Source of the DNA: Pleurotus djamor
Lineage: Eukaryota > Basidiomycota > Agaricomycetes > Agaricales > Pleurotaceae
DNA length: 64,000 bases
Assembly (NCBI GenBank): GCA_029747585.1
Contig: JAPEVF010000160.1
Coordinates: forward strand, 1-64,000
Direction of reading: 5' to 3'
This document shows, one piece after another, positions 9,433 through 21,059 of this stretch. The first letter of the stretch is position 1, and each line of letters starts with the position of its first letter. Below the pieces are notes generated by a model that had not been told where the DNA came from, did not search any database, and worked only from the letters and a program-made list of their open reading frames with translations. A program made the position numbers and the translations under genes.

Positions 9433-11818
9433 CTAGCACTGTCTTGCATATGTACCAGAGGACTGGTTGGCCGAATTCCCATCAAGCTTCCCATCCTGAT
9501 GTTCACTCCTGCGCTTACCATGGATCACATCCAGTACGCTCAATGCGTGCGTGGGTGTGTCGTCACTGGCAAGGTTCTCGGTAATTTCCATCTGCAAAAA
9601 AACGCGCCAACTGAGAAGTTGGAGGGTGAATAGTTCAGAAAAGCATACTATGTCAGCGACAAGGCGATCAATAAGCTGTGAACGCGTCGGGAAGAGATCA
9701 GCCAAGTACAATCACAACAATTCGAGGCAACTCACTGTTTCGGTAAGATTCTCTCTCACCACAACACGGAGAATCTCGACGTTATGAAGATCCGGTGCTA
9801 ATTCGTAGTTGGGCACGATCCTACGGCAGCCTTGATTATTGTCATCAAAAAAGGATTAAACTCGCGTGCATACCAGCCTTTGGCTCGAAGGAGAGTTTGA
9901 ATCCACTTTTGCTGCACATCCGGGTACTTCTGCTTGAACGCATCAGAGAAGCGGAAGGAAACCACAGGTAACCCCGGGGTGTAGCTCTGATAAACAGGGA
10001 TCAGCTACATCAGAACTGACCAGTCAATCAATCAGCTTACCTCGATATTCTCATCGGAAGTATCCTGGCTGGAGCCGCCGATGGGACGATGTACATCACT
10101 AAGAACATGAAAGTAACTGCTTCGTTCGAGTGCTCGACTAAGCAGCCTTGCATTCCGAAGATCATTCAGAGCCACAGCACGATACCCTTCGAAACCAAGG
10201 TGAAGGAGATTGAAGTACTGGCCAATGATGGGCGCGGCAGGTCGTGAAAAGTTGAGCGAAAAGGAATACTCCACGGAGCCCAGATAGTGTAGTTCGAAAA
10301 TCAGATCCTTCGGTAGGTACTCCTTGGAGCGCCAGATTACCCAGCCAACACCCACTAACGAGAGTCCAAACTTGTGTCCTCTGATGGAGCAGGTTAGCAA
10401 GATCAAAGTAAGTATATGTGGGTGGATGTGACTTACGAGGCGTTGATAGATACGACGCGGGGAATTTTGAAGTCCCACTCGAGCTTGGGCTATCTACAAG
10501 TCAGTCAGTGAATCATTGAAGCCGATGAGTATTTTCACCGTAGCGAACGGCGCAACGAAGGCACCAGATGCCCCATCAACTGGGTCAAAATTGGCATCAG
10601 ATCGTGCAATGACGGTGGGTAAAATACAATACCGTGAATGGGAACTGAATGCCCTGTTTTGGCTTCGTACTCATCCAGCAAGTCGGCCATCTCCTTGACA
10701 GGCTCGTAATGCCCAGTATAGGTACCTACACGTACATTCTCATTTTCAGCACACGCGTGACAAAGGCGACCGTCGCAGAAATTAAAATCCTCACTTCCTA
10801 GAATAATGAATACGCCAATCGTATTCTCATCGACATAGTCCATCGCTTTCTTTGGATCAAGTCGATATTTGCTTTCCTCGGAAATGGGGACCAAGCGGCA
10901 TTCAACCTCGAAGTAACGGGCGAACTTCTCCAAGGCGACTTGAGCGTTTGCACCCATGACGATGTTGGGGCCGGGTTCATGGATGGATTTTCCAGCCGCT
11001 TTGCGCTTTTCTTGCCACATACGTTTCATGGCTAATCCACCGAGTTGAATGGCTTCAGAGGAGCCAGTGGTTGCAGTACCAATTGCGTTCTTAGCTGACG
11101 GTGCGTGCCAGAGGTCCGCAATTATTGAAACACCTAGCGAATGGTTAGTAGAGTGCGTATATGCGCTGAGAGCGACACATACAGCGTGTATGAATGAGTT
11201 CTATGCTTCAGGTCAAATGAGGTCGGCCTTAGAAGAGGTAATATAAACTCACGAGTCATAGGATATTCGTCTTGGTCGATTAAATTCTTGTTCATATTCT
11301 CCTGCATAAGCTTCATCGCGGGGTCGGGAATCCAAGTATGTACGAAGGAGGCCAAGTTAAGGGTGGCCGATCCGTCTAAGGTTGACGGTATCAGCATATA
11401 GTCAAAAGGACCGATCTAAAGAGCATATACCCAAGGCTAGTTCGTCGTGGATGATTTGATACGCAGCATCGGCGTTGATACCCTGACAAATGCGGTCAGA
11501 GATACACCTTAACATCTGAGCGTAAGTTGGGAGAGTCAAGAGCATACCTTGGAGGCAATGCGATACTTTGAGATGGGTTGAGTGCCATATCGAGCACCGT
11601 AGCTGTGTTCCAGATTGCCTGGATGGTGCTGCGTCAAGGCACTATGATGGGTCTTCTTATCCTACGGACAGAGTGAGAAGTGTCCATGGCAAAGTGGAGA
11701 GTCGTACTTACATGAGATTGACGGATGAGTGCATCGGGATTGACGTGCTTGAGAAGGGGGAGAAGGTCAAAAATGATTCTTGAAAGCTCAGCGAAAGGCT
11801 GACTTTTGAAAGGGCCAT
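9433..11818 (-). CDS. GAD1: Glutamate decarboxylase (PLP-dependent)
   Basis: This enzyme converts L-glutamate to GABA and CO2 in the cytosol, feeding the GABA shunt. The first coding exon is only 15 nt (MALSK, 11804-11818). A 56-bp intron (11748-11803) then restores the family N-terminus HVNPDALIRQSH, followed by DKKTHHSALTQHHPGNLE. Further blocks are ATLNLASFVHTWIPDPAMKL, MWQEKRKAAGKSIHEPGPNI, VGTYTGHYEPVKEMADLLDE and the PLP-lysine motif SINASGHKFGLSLVGVGW (about 10350-10450). The C-terminal part reads VVRENLTET, a small exon LIDRLVADI, and the final exon MEITENLASDDTP, ending at TAG 9433. About ten short introns interrupt it. It converges on the cupredoxin gene with about 100 bp between stop codons. 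Confidence 0.93.
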
Positions 11819-13000
11819 GGTGGAGATGGTGGTGGAAGGGAAGAAAGAGAGATGGGTGGGGAGGAGCAGCTTATATGGATCGACGCATGAGTGTCGTCAT
11901 CGTCGAAAAACAATATATTTTTAGAAAACGGCGGGATAGAGACATTCGGTGGATACAACTAGGCGGGAAGCAACTGCGAGTGATGTCGAGCCTGAATATT
12001 GAATGTTTGACCATCCATCATGTCTGTCAGAATCCATCAAAGGCTCGTCGAACCGAGGGAATTAAGCGTCTTGTCTAAAGCTTCGCGGGGGCATTGTGTT
12101 TTGGGTATTCTGAAGTCTGCGCCGTAGGTACCGGTGAGCGTCCAGTTGCAGAATATTCGGCGTTGTTAATGATGTTTGAGGGGGTCCAGCGGTCCAATCT
12201 TTCACGCGGCGCGGCGTGCACGGTAGTAACGGTACGCAGCAGAGGCAAGGCTATCGAACCAAGGAAGTCCCGATCCGCTATCCGTTCAAAGACGGGTGCG
12301 CAGCCAGTGGTTTCAGAATGCAACTTGAGCGTGGTTCGAGGAACGCACATCGAGTAAAAAATGGGCCTAAGTCGTCCGGATTCGTCTTGCNTTTTTTATT
12401 CGCCAAGTGTTCCGTCTTGCAGCCATATCGCCCGTCCGGGAGTGTAATTTTTGAGGGTGTTACGGGCCATGAAAATTAAAGGCTGTCGAAACGTGGTTTG
12501 AAAGGAGGTTGAAAGTCGTGGGTCCGGAAGATGAGGACGCTGGGCGCGTTTTGGAGACGGCTTCTTCTTGTACCATCATCGACCCAATACGAGTGAATCT
12601 GCATAAGTGAAGAAAGATGAATGCGAAGGACGAGACGGTGAAAAAATTGTGGAATTGGCAATAATTGTTTAGGAAGGTCCAGGGAAAGAGTCGCTGAGGA
12701 GTTCCAATTCAGAAGGCCAATTTGCAAATCACCGTTGCTGTTTTCTTTCCACCATCGATGTGAAGTTCTTGCTCATTTTTTCGTTTTACCTTCTTGTTCC
12801 CCACCTTCACTGCCTTCTGGATGTCGTCTCAAGGATCAAGATGCACAAGGCTAGCAGCCGACCAAGCTTCATAGTGTCGTTCTATCGCAGGTGGACCATT
12901 CGGCCGTATTGAAGTCATTTTTTGGAGGATTTCTTCAAAAATAATGGGCCTTCGCTGGTAAGTCGACGCCAGCTGCTCAATCTCATGCTTGTTGACTTGA
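11819..13000. other. Gene-poor stretch without a supported gene
   Basis: The first few hundred bases should hold the promoter of glutamate decarboxylase. I saw no coding frame with family resemblance on either strand. A minus frame at about 12476-12727 is open, but it has no recognisable motif and unconvincing composition. An N beside a T run at 12391 marks weak base calling. Confidence 0.4.
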
Positions 13001-13179
13001 TGCCTTCATGCACACTCTTCCAGCCTCTTCGTTCTCTGACCACCGCCATATATGCTACAACACGAGGCCGTGTTGGCTACATACGGGCGGAGCGCTTGAC
13101 GAGAAATTCCCAGTGGCTCAGCTTGCAGCAAGTCGATGGGCAGACATTCTTCTCGAACCGTCGGAAGCTTAGTCTTGAA

Positions 13180-13560
13180 CTGGACATTCCAAGATGTCGT
13201 CCGGAGGATGGAGGTCCTCTGGATCATGGCCAACAGATTCAGTTAGCTCTCAAGTCCACCAGCGACGTTGGCCAGACAGTTTTGCGGTCCTCAAGGAGCA
13301 CCAGAATATAGTCGACCTCAGCTTCACGAGAGTTCTCAGAGTACCAGCGTCTCAGACGAGTAAAGTCGGTTCGAGGACCCCAGTTTTCAAGAAATTGCTA
13401 TTCAACCAGTTCTTCCGGTCTCTTCTCTCTTGAAGCCATCCAGTATCGACGAATCTTGGCAAACTGTCGATCTTGTTGCATCACATCATAGAGTCGCCAT
13501 TCACGAAGGCCACAAATATGGTCGGCGTCTTGACTCGGGCTGCTTCACATCTTGATTCAG
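13180..13560 (-). pseudogene. Possible decayed gene fragment, unknown family
   Basis: On the minus strand a frame with clear coding-like composition runs HICGLREWRLYDVMQQDRQF, then KIRRYWMASREKRPEELVE. A TAG stop follows (near 13398), and the same frame continues at once as QFLENWGPRTDFTRLRRWY, then DYILVLLEDRKTVWPTSLVD, before a TGA near 13240. The text on both sides of the TAG reads as one protein, which suggests a disabling mutation or a sequencing error. The TAG could also be removed by an intron that I cannot place. No family was recognised, and the fragments up and downstream could not be joined. Confidence 0.3.
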
Positions 13561-14465
13561 ACCAACTTGAGGTAATGTCGATTTGTCTTGATTTCTTGGA
13601 TTTGCTATACTCACACAGTGTTTTTGGTGAAACAGTCATGGTTGTCGGAAAGAAACAAACTTACGATCCACGATGACTCGAGGTCACATTTTATTCTTAT
13701 CACGTCACCACGTGACGGTCACGTTATCTTGGTTTCCATTTTGGGAGGCCCGCCTCTCAGAGTCACTGGCCGACGCGTCGTTCGCATACTGGGCCGTGGG
13801 ACTTCGGTTCAAAGGCCTTGAATAACTTCTTCGACGTCGACCAAGCTCGAAGGACGCTCCAGCTCCAATGCGCACGTTTTCAGCCGGGGACTGGTTGCGC
13901 CAAAGGCGCGGACAGACGACCCAGGTCCCCATGAAAGTCAGGGTTTTTCGTCGGCTTCTACGCAGAATGCCTACGAAAATTTCTCGTCATTTAGTCCAGG
14001 GCAACCGTTCGAGTACGATTGGTCAAGAAATCGCCGTCGAGGGGGTCGCAATATCGCATTGGCCAGTCATCCAGTATCGATAATAATCCGCAGGCCAGGC
14101 CCAGTCCAGTTGTCAGGCTCCACTCGAGAAGCAGAAGAGGAAGCTATGATATGCAGACGAGCTTCGGAATAAGCAGACAAACGGCGGTGGATCGAGCATC
14201 TTTTTGCGATGCATGAGTGTTTTTGGGGTATGTTTACTCAAGAGTTATGCAAACGCCGTGAGTGGTTCCACGGTTTATTTGGGCGCATGGGTGGCCTAAA
14301 TTGACTAGGTGAGATCCCCACAAAGCCGATCTTCTCTGGGCACCTCACATAAAAACTTGCTTTTTTCGCCGCAACCCAGCACCCTTTCTTTTCGACCCCA
14401 ACCTACTCTCCACACCAGCAACTATTTGTCAGTCGCTCGACCTCGACCACACTCGTCATATCACC
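13561..14465. other. Mostly non-coding stretch, with promoter of the small gene at 14466
   Basis: Minus-strand frames between 13700 and 14000 are rich in Arg and Ser and may belong to the same decayed gene as 13180-13560, but I cannot support an exon model. The last 150 bases before 14466 are pyrimidine-rich (TTTTTTCGCC, CCAACCTACTCTCC), as is common in basidiomycete promoters and 5' untranslated regions. Confidence 0.3.
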
Positions 14466-15075
14466 ATGTCCTTCACCGACCCCAAAGACGCTGAAAATTG
14501 TCCGCCTACGCCTACCTCCGAGCAAATCACAGAATGGTGGAGCCTATCTCAACTTCGTCTTCCACCATATCGCTTCAAGCACAACACGCGCTACCATCCG
14601 TACATCCGCTACGTCGACGCGGTGGACACTGTCGATTATCTCGTAAGTCAACCCCGGCCCTCTTTTTTCGACTGCCTCGATGACCCTGTCCAGGACAACC
14701 TTCACCTCAGGACCGCTCTGCGCCGCAACTTCACCCTCCCTCCCCCGCCCCCACCACCTGTGTACCAAGTACGACCTTTTCTCTTCGATTTACACCGTTT
14801 TCGCCGTTGACTCTCGCAGCAGGAAGCCCAGGCCGCGGTTCCTCGTCCTCAGAACGAGCCAAAGACTGCGGAAGAGCTCGAGAGGTTGCGATACCTCCAG
14901 GTCCGNTTTTTTTTGTCCACCACCATCCTCTCCCATTCATCTCCCGAACAGTGTCTTCGTAACTTGCGCACAGCGGCGGACGCGCTTGCCAACGGTCCTG
15001 CAAAATGACCCCCGCATATCCAAGTTTTCTTGCTTTCTTGTTTTGTCCGTTTTGCACATTTTGTATATCTACTGA
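14466..15075 (+). CDS. Small proline-rich protein of unknown function
   Basis: Four exons can be joined with GT-AG introns of about 50 bp. Exon 1 is MSFTDPKDAENCPP, then RYVDAVDTVDYL, with donor GTAAGT near 14643. Exon 2 is DNLHLRTALRRNFT followed by seven prolines and VYQ. Exon 3 is QEAQAAVPRPQNEPKTAEEL, then ERLRYLQ. The last exon starts after the CACAG near 14972 and reads RRTRLPTVLQNDP to a TGA at about 15073. An N in the last intron leaves the 3' structure unsure, so the C-terminus could differ. I do not recognise the family. The poly-proline run and the negatively charged start are the only notable traits. Confidence 0.55.
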
Positions 15076-15189
15076 GTTCTTGGAAATCCGACCGTAACCA
15101 CGCTGCGCGCTATAATACATGTCATCACTGTACATAGAGTAGAACCGTAAATGGACCCAGAAAAGAAACCTGTGTATAGATCATTGTCG

Positions 15190-18100
15190 CTATGAACTAC
15201 GTTGTCTCGACAAGTTAGACTCGGGGGTACGCCTCAGAATGCCGCCAACAACGTTGGACACCGTCTCGCTGATCTGACGCTGTTGCGCTTGCGAGTGCTT
15301 GACGTAGAACAACCTTACGTGGGTAGCGTTCCATATTCCGAGAGGGCTCATACCCCGCACGTACACTTCACCCCATATCAAGGCTGTCAGCAGCACTATG
15401 GAGGCATCCGTCCACTAGCAGACGGCGGTAAACATCAAGTCCACGAGGAGAAAAGGTTTTACGCACAGCGAACTTCCTGGACGCAACGAGAGGAGCCGGG
15501 GGTAGTACTTCCTTAAGGTTGACGTTTCCGAGAAAGTCAATGATTGCCGATACAGAGGTAGCTCTGTGGTGTGTAGCCTGGATGTTTTGAATCTTCGGTA
15601 GCAGCTCCGTTATCAATAGCATAATGCAATCCAACGGCAACCTAGACCAGCTCGTTATTGCCATTCCCAGAAACTCCGATGTCGCTTACCCTTGTTGCCA
15701 TGAAGTTACCTATAAAGAGCAAAGGTTAAACAACGTCTGGGAAATGCATTGGAATGTTACATACCCATTCCTGAGTGGGAACGAAGCCATTACGACCCAC
15801 GGCTGCCGCAGCCGCGGGGTCCACAATATCCAACGACATAGATCTACTACGTTCCTTCATCTTCCCTCTAAGCTTCTCTGAGATTGACGAAGCTGGCGCC
15901 TCAGTAGTCAGATCTTCGGCACTGTTCGTTTCTGGAAGCTGCTCAGTAGAGCTCATTCGTAACTCTTCGTTTTCCATCAACCTCGCCTTTTCGGTCTGGG
16001 TGTCCAAGTCTTCACTATCGCGAACGGGGGCGTTGTTCTTGCCGTCTAGTTTCCGAGTAGCTTCCTCCTTCGCCCGCTTAATATCCCGTAGTCCCTTGGC
16101 AAGGGTGAAGGTCCCCAAGGATTCGAATAGCTTATGCGAGGTGAGTATGTTGTAGACGAGATGTGGGTTATCTGAAAGATGATGGAGGATAATAGAGTTG
16201 AGCACTTCGAGCCTAGAAGGATATGAATACCAAGCATGCGGCGAGAAAACGGAACTTTACATGAAAAAGAGTAATCTTGGATGCCCCTCGTCCGCTAGCA
16301 GGAACAAAGGGTTGGCGAAGGATGAAACCAGTTGAACCAATCGGGCTGAGGATGTGACGTTCAAGCCTTTGAAGTACGGTGCCGAGTTGGATAGAGCAAT
16401 GATTAACGAGGGGTAGAGCGAGTTGAGACTTCCAGATGTCGTCGCAACAGTGGCGTAAACCGACTATTAATATTCTGAGCGAGAGTTATCACGAAGAGGG
16501 ACCATATACACATACGTTGACGAAGAAGTCACCAGCGGTACCACCAGTATACCATTTGGTCGGTAGTTGCGACTTGAGGGGCCGAGAGAGTGCTCGGCCA
16601 AAGGCCGGCTCAGCAGATAGAGTTTGGATGATATTAGAGACGATACGACACAGTCCATGCTGTTCTGAGACCATCCTACGATTAGTACCTCACTTTTACG
16701 AGACCATGAACAGAGCTCACCCGGTTTGTCCTTGATTTCTAAATTGTAGCATAATAGATAGGCAACGAGATCCATACCCCGATCCCAATCAATTAGATGA
16801 ACACGAAATTTCTGGGGCACAAATCATTTGGTGGATCCTTTGCGTTATACAACACGAGGCCACTCACGGCATTGAGATCAATTATTTTCCAAAGTAACAC
16901 AACTATCCTATATTGAGTAAAGGTAGAGTTCACGATAGAAGGGGATGCGCTTACTGGTTTCAAACATATAGACTACAGATTTTCGAGCGCCTGGGAGCAC
17001 GTTGCTCATCACGGCTATCTGCTGCTCCAGGATGCTGGTGACACCGTTGAGAATGAAGGTGAAATCCTGCGTCCGATGTAGCTTCATCAAGAAGTAGCGG
17101 AAGGCATTTGTGCGGGGAGTTGGAACAGGTGTTTGATTGTCGCCAGACTTTGGAGGTTGATCACGGGCACTACCGCTCTGGAAGTCGAGCAGGATGCAAA
17201 GAATCTGGAAGCATATTGTCACGAGGGTCGTCCGAGGATCTTCACCCTTGAAAACCAGATGATTGTAAGGGAGTTTCCCCGTTACACTGTTTATAGTGAT
17301 GACACTTTGGAAGCCTGTACTCATCACGGTGTTGAGTAATGAGCATAGGATCGTCAGTACGTCGCGCCGTGATGCGTTCTGGACAAGGTGAAGAGTGTAT
17401 GGAGACGGCTTCGTGAATAATGACGACGGCGGCACGTATATCTGACGGGAGAGTAAGACCAACACAAGACGCAGGACTTCGGTTTTGTTACCATCGTACG
17501 GATGGCTAGGTCCTGGATCGGATGTAGAACCAACACCTTTCTCCCTAAATCATATATTGATACGTGATCCAGGCAGTGTGGTGAAGACGTACCATATGAC
17601 ATAGTTAATCTTGTAGTGGTCAACCTGTAGTTTAGGCGGAAGCGTAAACCCACAGCAAAAGAGAAGGTCTATCAGACAGCTGAATAGTCTTTCTGCGAGT
17701 GAAGGCAACTGCTTGGCTTTCGGCGTCGCGGGGCTGGGTCCTTTCGGAGCAGACGGTGTCTTCGGTTCGTCTTCATCACTATCTTCATCATCGTCGATGA
17801 CAAACTGGGGTGTCTGCGATTCTTCCGCTGGGTTATGCGTCTCTACGGCATCTTGCTTCTTCCACAGCACCTCCAACTCAAACGCACTCGCGTCCCCATC
17901 CACTTCAAAGACAACGGGAAGCACGCGCTGAAGCACTCGCAGACAATTCAGCACCTCCTTCGTCGTATTCCTCTCTCCAGGCTTGATGAATGATGATGCA
18001 AGCGCCGTCACTGATGCGCTCTGTTGCGATGGGAATGTATGATCTGACACCAAATTGAATAGCCTGGCGCAAACGACGCGAATGAGACTTGCAACGTTCT

Positions 18101-18506
18101 CTGGTGCTTCAGCCAATGCGCGTCGTACTGTGGTATCTATGAGTCAGCCGCGAAGGGTATGCGAAACTTGATGAACGCCATACTATCGTGAGGTGTTATA
18201 AGCGAGAAGACATCCGAAGCCGAGTCAAAGAGGGTGATGTACTTTAATGTAAGACATGAGTCGCAGTCGTGCCAAGCTATAAGAGCCATAAATCACCTGG
18301 TCCCAATAACTGTCGCTCTCTGGGATGTGCTATCGTGGACAAGGTAACTTGTAAGATGCATGACTCCAGTGAGCATTTCATAAACCACACACGCGTGTCG
18401 AGGCTAGTTTGTTGATGCCACCGGGCTGGTTACGAAACGCCAGCTTAGCTTCATCGCTGAGCAGGCCAAACGGAGCGGTGAGCCTGGACGGGAGTTTGGA
18501 GAACAT
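15190..18506 (-). CDS. HID1: HID1-family trafficking protein (HID1/Ecm30-like)
   Basis: HID1 proteins are peripheral Golgi/vesicle proteins needed for vesicle biogenesis or sorting; the fungal relative is Ecm30. The N-terminus is MFSKLPSRLTAPFGLLSDEA, then KLAFRNQPGGINKL. It is followed by MAEAPENVASLIRVVCARLF and FIKPGERNTTKEVLNCLRVL. An acidic, low-complexity insert (DDDEDSDEDEPKTPS) lies near 17750-17800. Further blocks are SLAERLFSCLIDLLFCCGFT, NKTEVLRLVLVLLSRQIYVP and AFRYFLMKLHRTQDFTFILN. The C-terminal region, after a second charged insert near 15850-16070, ends with GIWNATHVRLFYVKHSQAQQ and RQRSS. There are many short introns. The overall gene span is well supported; some small exons between 16200 and 16900 are not placed exactly. 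Confidence 0.88.
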
Positions 18507-18703
18507 GACAGAAGGAAAGCAAGGGGGTCTATGAAGTGATGACGAGCGCCTAGCTTGATAAGTAACTCAAGACCTCTCAGTCATTTTCAATCAAGTCGAG
18601 CCTACTGAGTACATATACATTGGTAAGTACAAAGCGTGAACATAAGCATCGTTAAGCAAGATAGTCCCGTAGATATTGCAAAGATGAACGTGGAACAAAG
18701 GAA

Positions 18704-20218
18704 TCATACATTCTGGACACTTCCAAGAACACTGTTCGTATCGGGCAACAGCGTTGTGTCGCCCAGCACAAACATATCGTAAAAGGCCTCATAAGCACCT
18801 TGTGTATCCACCAGAAGCACTTTAAGAAGGTTTTTCTGATCGTCGGCCATGCCTTCCGAGGCAACCGCAATGTCGTTAATCGAGAAGACGAAGAGGTTTT
18901 TCAAAGGATCGACTTCTGGGTTCTTGATGTAGAGTTCTGAGCCAAGGCTAGAAGCTAACCTCTTCTCGATCGGTTGGTCGAGTAAGCGATCTGTCCGCTC
19001 CAGGACTATCTCTCTCCAGCGTCTCCATACAATGGTGTCCTTCGGGAGAAGGGAGTCCAAGATACCCTGAGCATGATTTTTCCGGTCCTCGGAGGAGAGC
19101 TTTTGCATGTATGTGACTGGTAGGGCGCAAAGCATGGCGAAAACAACGGCGGACGTCCGTGTAGGCAGCTCCACCTTCCTCTGAGCCATATCCCTCCAAT
19201 TCCGCAGTGGGAGATTCTCCTTCAAGATATTCTGCTGAAGTTGCTCCTTGTCGATGGACGATAGGAACGCGTTGTATATCCACGAAACCCCAAGCGTCGC
19301 TAGGAAAAGAGTCTGCCCGAACAGCCCCGCCTGGGGAATGAGGAAGAGTTGCGCGAGGAATTGGAACGTGAGGGACATTGCGCTCAAGCCGATTTTGTGG
19401 TAGTTTTTTGATTTCCCGAATTTGACGACGAATTTGGCTTTGACGATATGGTTGACAGCGTGTTCGGTACCCTTCACGACGACGAATTGGTTTCCCTCTA
19501 CCAGAATCCCATCTCCAGGAGGTGAATGGCCTGATGGTGTGGGGTGATGGAGGAAGATTTCCGCTGAGCCGATGACATAGGCAGCCATGCCATTGCAGAT
19601 GATGCCATAGAGTATCACCCCAAACGCGTACCACTCCCTATACACTCCACATACGACGCAGCAGAGTAGGTTCAAAGCGATGGCAAAGAGTGCAATGAAC
19701 ACATCGAGCGGCGACGATGAGGTTTCCGAGTAGGACATCCGGTTTTCGACATCCATACTTGACTTGCGCGTGGAAAGTTCAGCGATGGTGACCGAGCACG
19801 GGACAGTCTTGCGTCCTATTTTCTCCAGCTTTTCGACGAGGGTAGCCTTGATCGGCACGACATCATCTTGGCAGTACTTCGCGAAAATATATCCAACATG
19901 TCCAGTATGGCTCAACACGGTCCCAGAGACGGTGGCACGATATTTGGGACCACTTTTGCCGTCCATGCCCAGAAAACTAGCTGGCTCCTCGTTTGGTCCA
20001 GGATAAAGGCCGTCCCATAGTCGTGACCTGGCCAATTGTCCGTAATGCCTCGCGATGGTATATGATCCAGGAGAATTATACCAGCCCAGCCATTTCCTGA
20101 ACTTGTAGAATGGCAAGCTCTCCATAGCCGAAATAGCTTCTTCACCTCCCAAGAAACCCACAATACCGCCCACATCGAGGTTGAAGTCAGAATCGCTCAG
20201 TGGTGTCTCGGAAGCCAT
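18704..20218 (-). CDS. Orphan polytopic membrane protein, single exon
   Basis: An uninterrupted 504-codon frame. The N-terminal 170 residues are soluble (GGIVGFLGGEEAISAMESLP, then a conserved-looking SGTVLSHTGHVGYIFAKYCQ). Hydrophobic segments follow: PLDVFIALFAIALNLLCCVV, YAFGVILYGIICNGMAAYVI, then LSAMSLTFQFLAQLFLI, FLATLGVSWIYNAFLSS and VVFAMLCALPVTYM. The C-terminal 130 residues are soluble. I recall proteins of this layout as a common but uncharacterised family in mushrooms; I cannot name a domain. The absence of introns contrasts with almost all neighbours. The start is well supported because it is the first ATG of a long open frame. Confidence 0.85.
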   Translation of the reverse strand: MASETPLSDSDFNLDVGGIVGFLGGEEAISAMESLPFYKFRKWLGWYNSPGSYTIARHYGQLARSRLWDGLYPGPNEEPASFLGMDGKSGPKYRATVSGTVLSHTGHVGYIFAKYCQDDVVPIKATLVEKLEKIGRKTVPCSVTIAELSTRKSSMDVENRMSYSETSSSPLDVFIALFAIALNLLCCVVCGVYREWYAFGVILYGIICNGMAAYVIGSAEIFLHHPTPSGHSPPGDGILVEGNQFVVVKGTEHAVNHIVKAKFVVKFGKSKNYHKIGLSAMSLTFQFLAQLFLIPQAGLFGQTLFLATLGVSWIYNAFLSSIDKEQLQQNILKENLPLRNWRDMAQRKVELPTRTSAVVFAMLCALPVTYMQKLSSEDRKNHAQGILDSLLPKDTIVWRRWREIVLERTDRLLDQPIEKRLASSLGSELYIKNPEVDPLKNLFVFSINDIAVASEGMADDQKNLLKVLLVDTQGAYEAFYDMFVLGDTTLLPDTNSVLGSVQNV

Positions 20219-21059
20219 GACTTCTAAGAAACGAGATTCAAGTTATTGTTAACTCTGATAACGAGGATATGTTCCCTTACAATATACAATAAATCAACGC
20301 GTTGCGGGGGACTTCCCTGTTGACTGGACTGATGATCCCCACCTCGGGCCACGGTTCAGTCGAGGCTTAAGTACAATGCGACAACCCAGGGAGGCGCCAA
20401 ATCAACACAGACCGCGAATCGAAGTAGAAGGGGACGATGAAGGCCTCGAGGAAAGAATTGGCTGGCTTTGTCCATATGAAAGGGCTGTTGGGGGTGCTCT
20501 GGCAAGCGCCTGTAAGTCACGAAACTCAGGGTAGCCAAAATTTGGTCTGCATCATTTTACTTCCGTTTTTGATTCCATCATGGAGGCCAAACGGCACTAT
20601 ATAGCCACTGACTGCGCGACACACAGCTTCTTCAAACACGGTTATGGTTATATATATGTTGTTGCATTACAAAGTCGCGGCCTGAGTGTGTGAAATGGGT
20701 GGATCTTGTCGTGCTGGCCGGATCGCAGTCAGCCTGGTGGACCGGTTATGACACATTTGACAGCCAAATAGGCCCCATGCAGGCATGAGAAGTGTAACAC
20801 GATGTTGATGAGTTTGCGGTCGAAATTCGGCGTCTGAAGGACATTGCGGCATCGAAGGTCTCATCGGGGAGGAACAAGCGACTTCGGCGCTCGTGAGCGT
20901 TTATCTGGACAGCGCCAAGTTGCTTGGTCCATGACAGGAAGGGGGCCAGAAAGTTTCATTTCTTTGTCGTGTTGCGATTTCTATCCTAGGTATGCTTATC
21001 TACAAAATTTAACTTACAAAAATACGAGGAACGAGGCCAGACGCGTCAATGGTTACCGA
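20219..21059. other. Intergenic region
   Basis: About 840 bp between two minus-strand genes. It should hold the promoter of the orphan membrane protein and the 3' flank of transketolase. The short open frames here have no recognisable features, and I see nothing else. Confidence 0.45.

Noticed and set aside
11748..11818. Frameshift or broken start in glutamate decarboxylase
   Set aside because: A normal-length intron directly after five codons restores the exact family N-terminus, so no mutation is needed.
12922..13311. Plus-strand open frame of 129 codons
   Set aside because: It lies opposite the minus-strand frame with better coding character, has no motif and lacks a sensible start context.
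18948..19634. A long second open frame inside the orphan membrane protein gene
   Set aside because: It overlaps the 504-codon membrane protein in another frame, has odd Arg/Pro-rich composition and no family likeness; it is a shadow.
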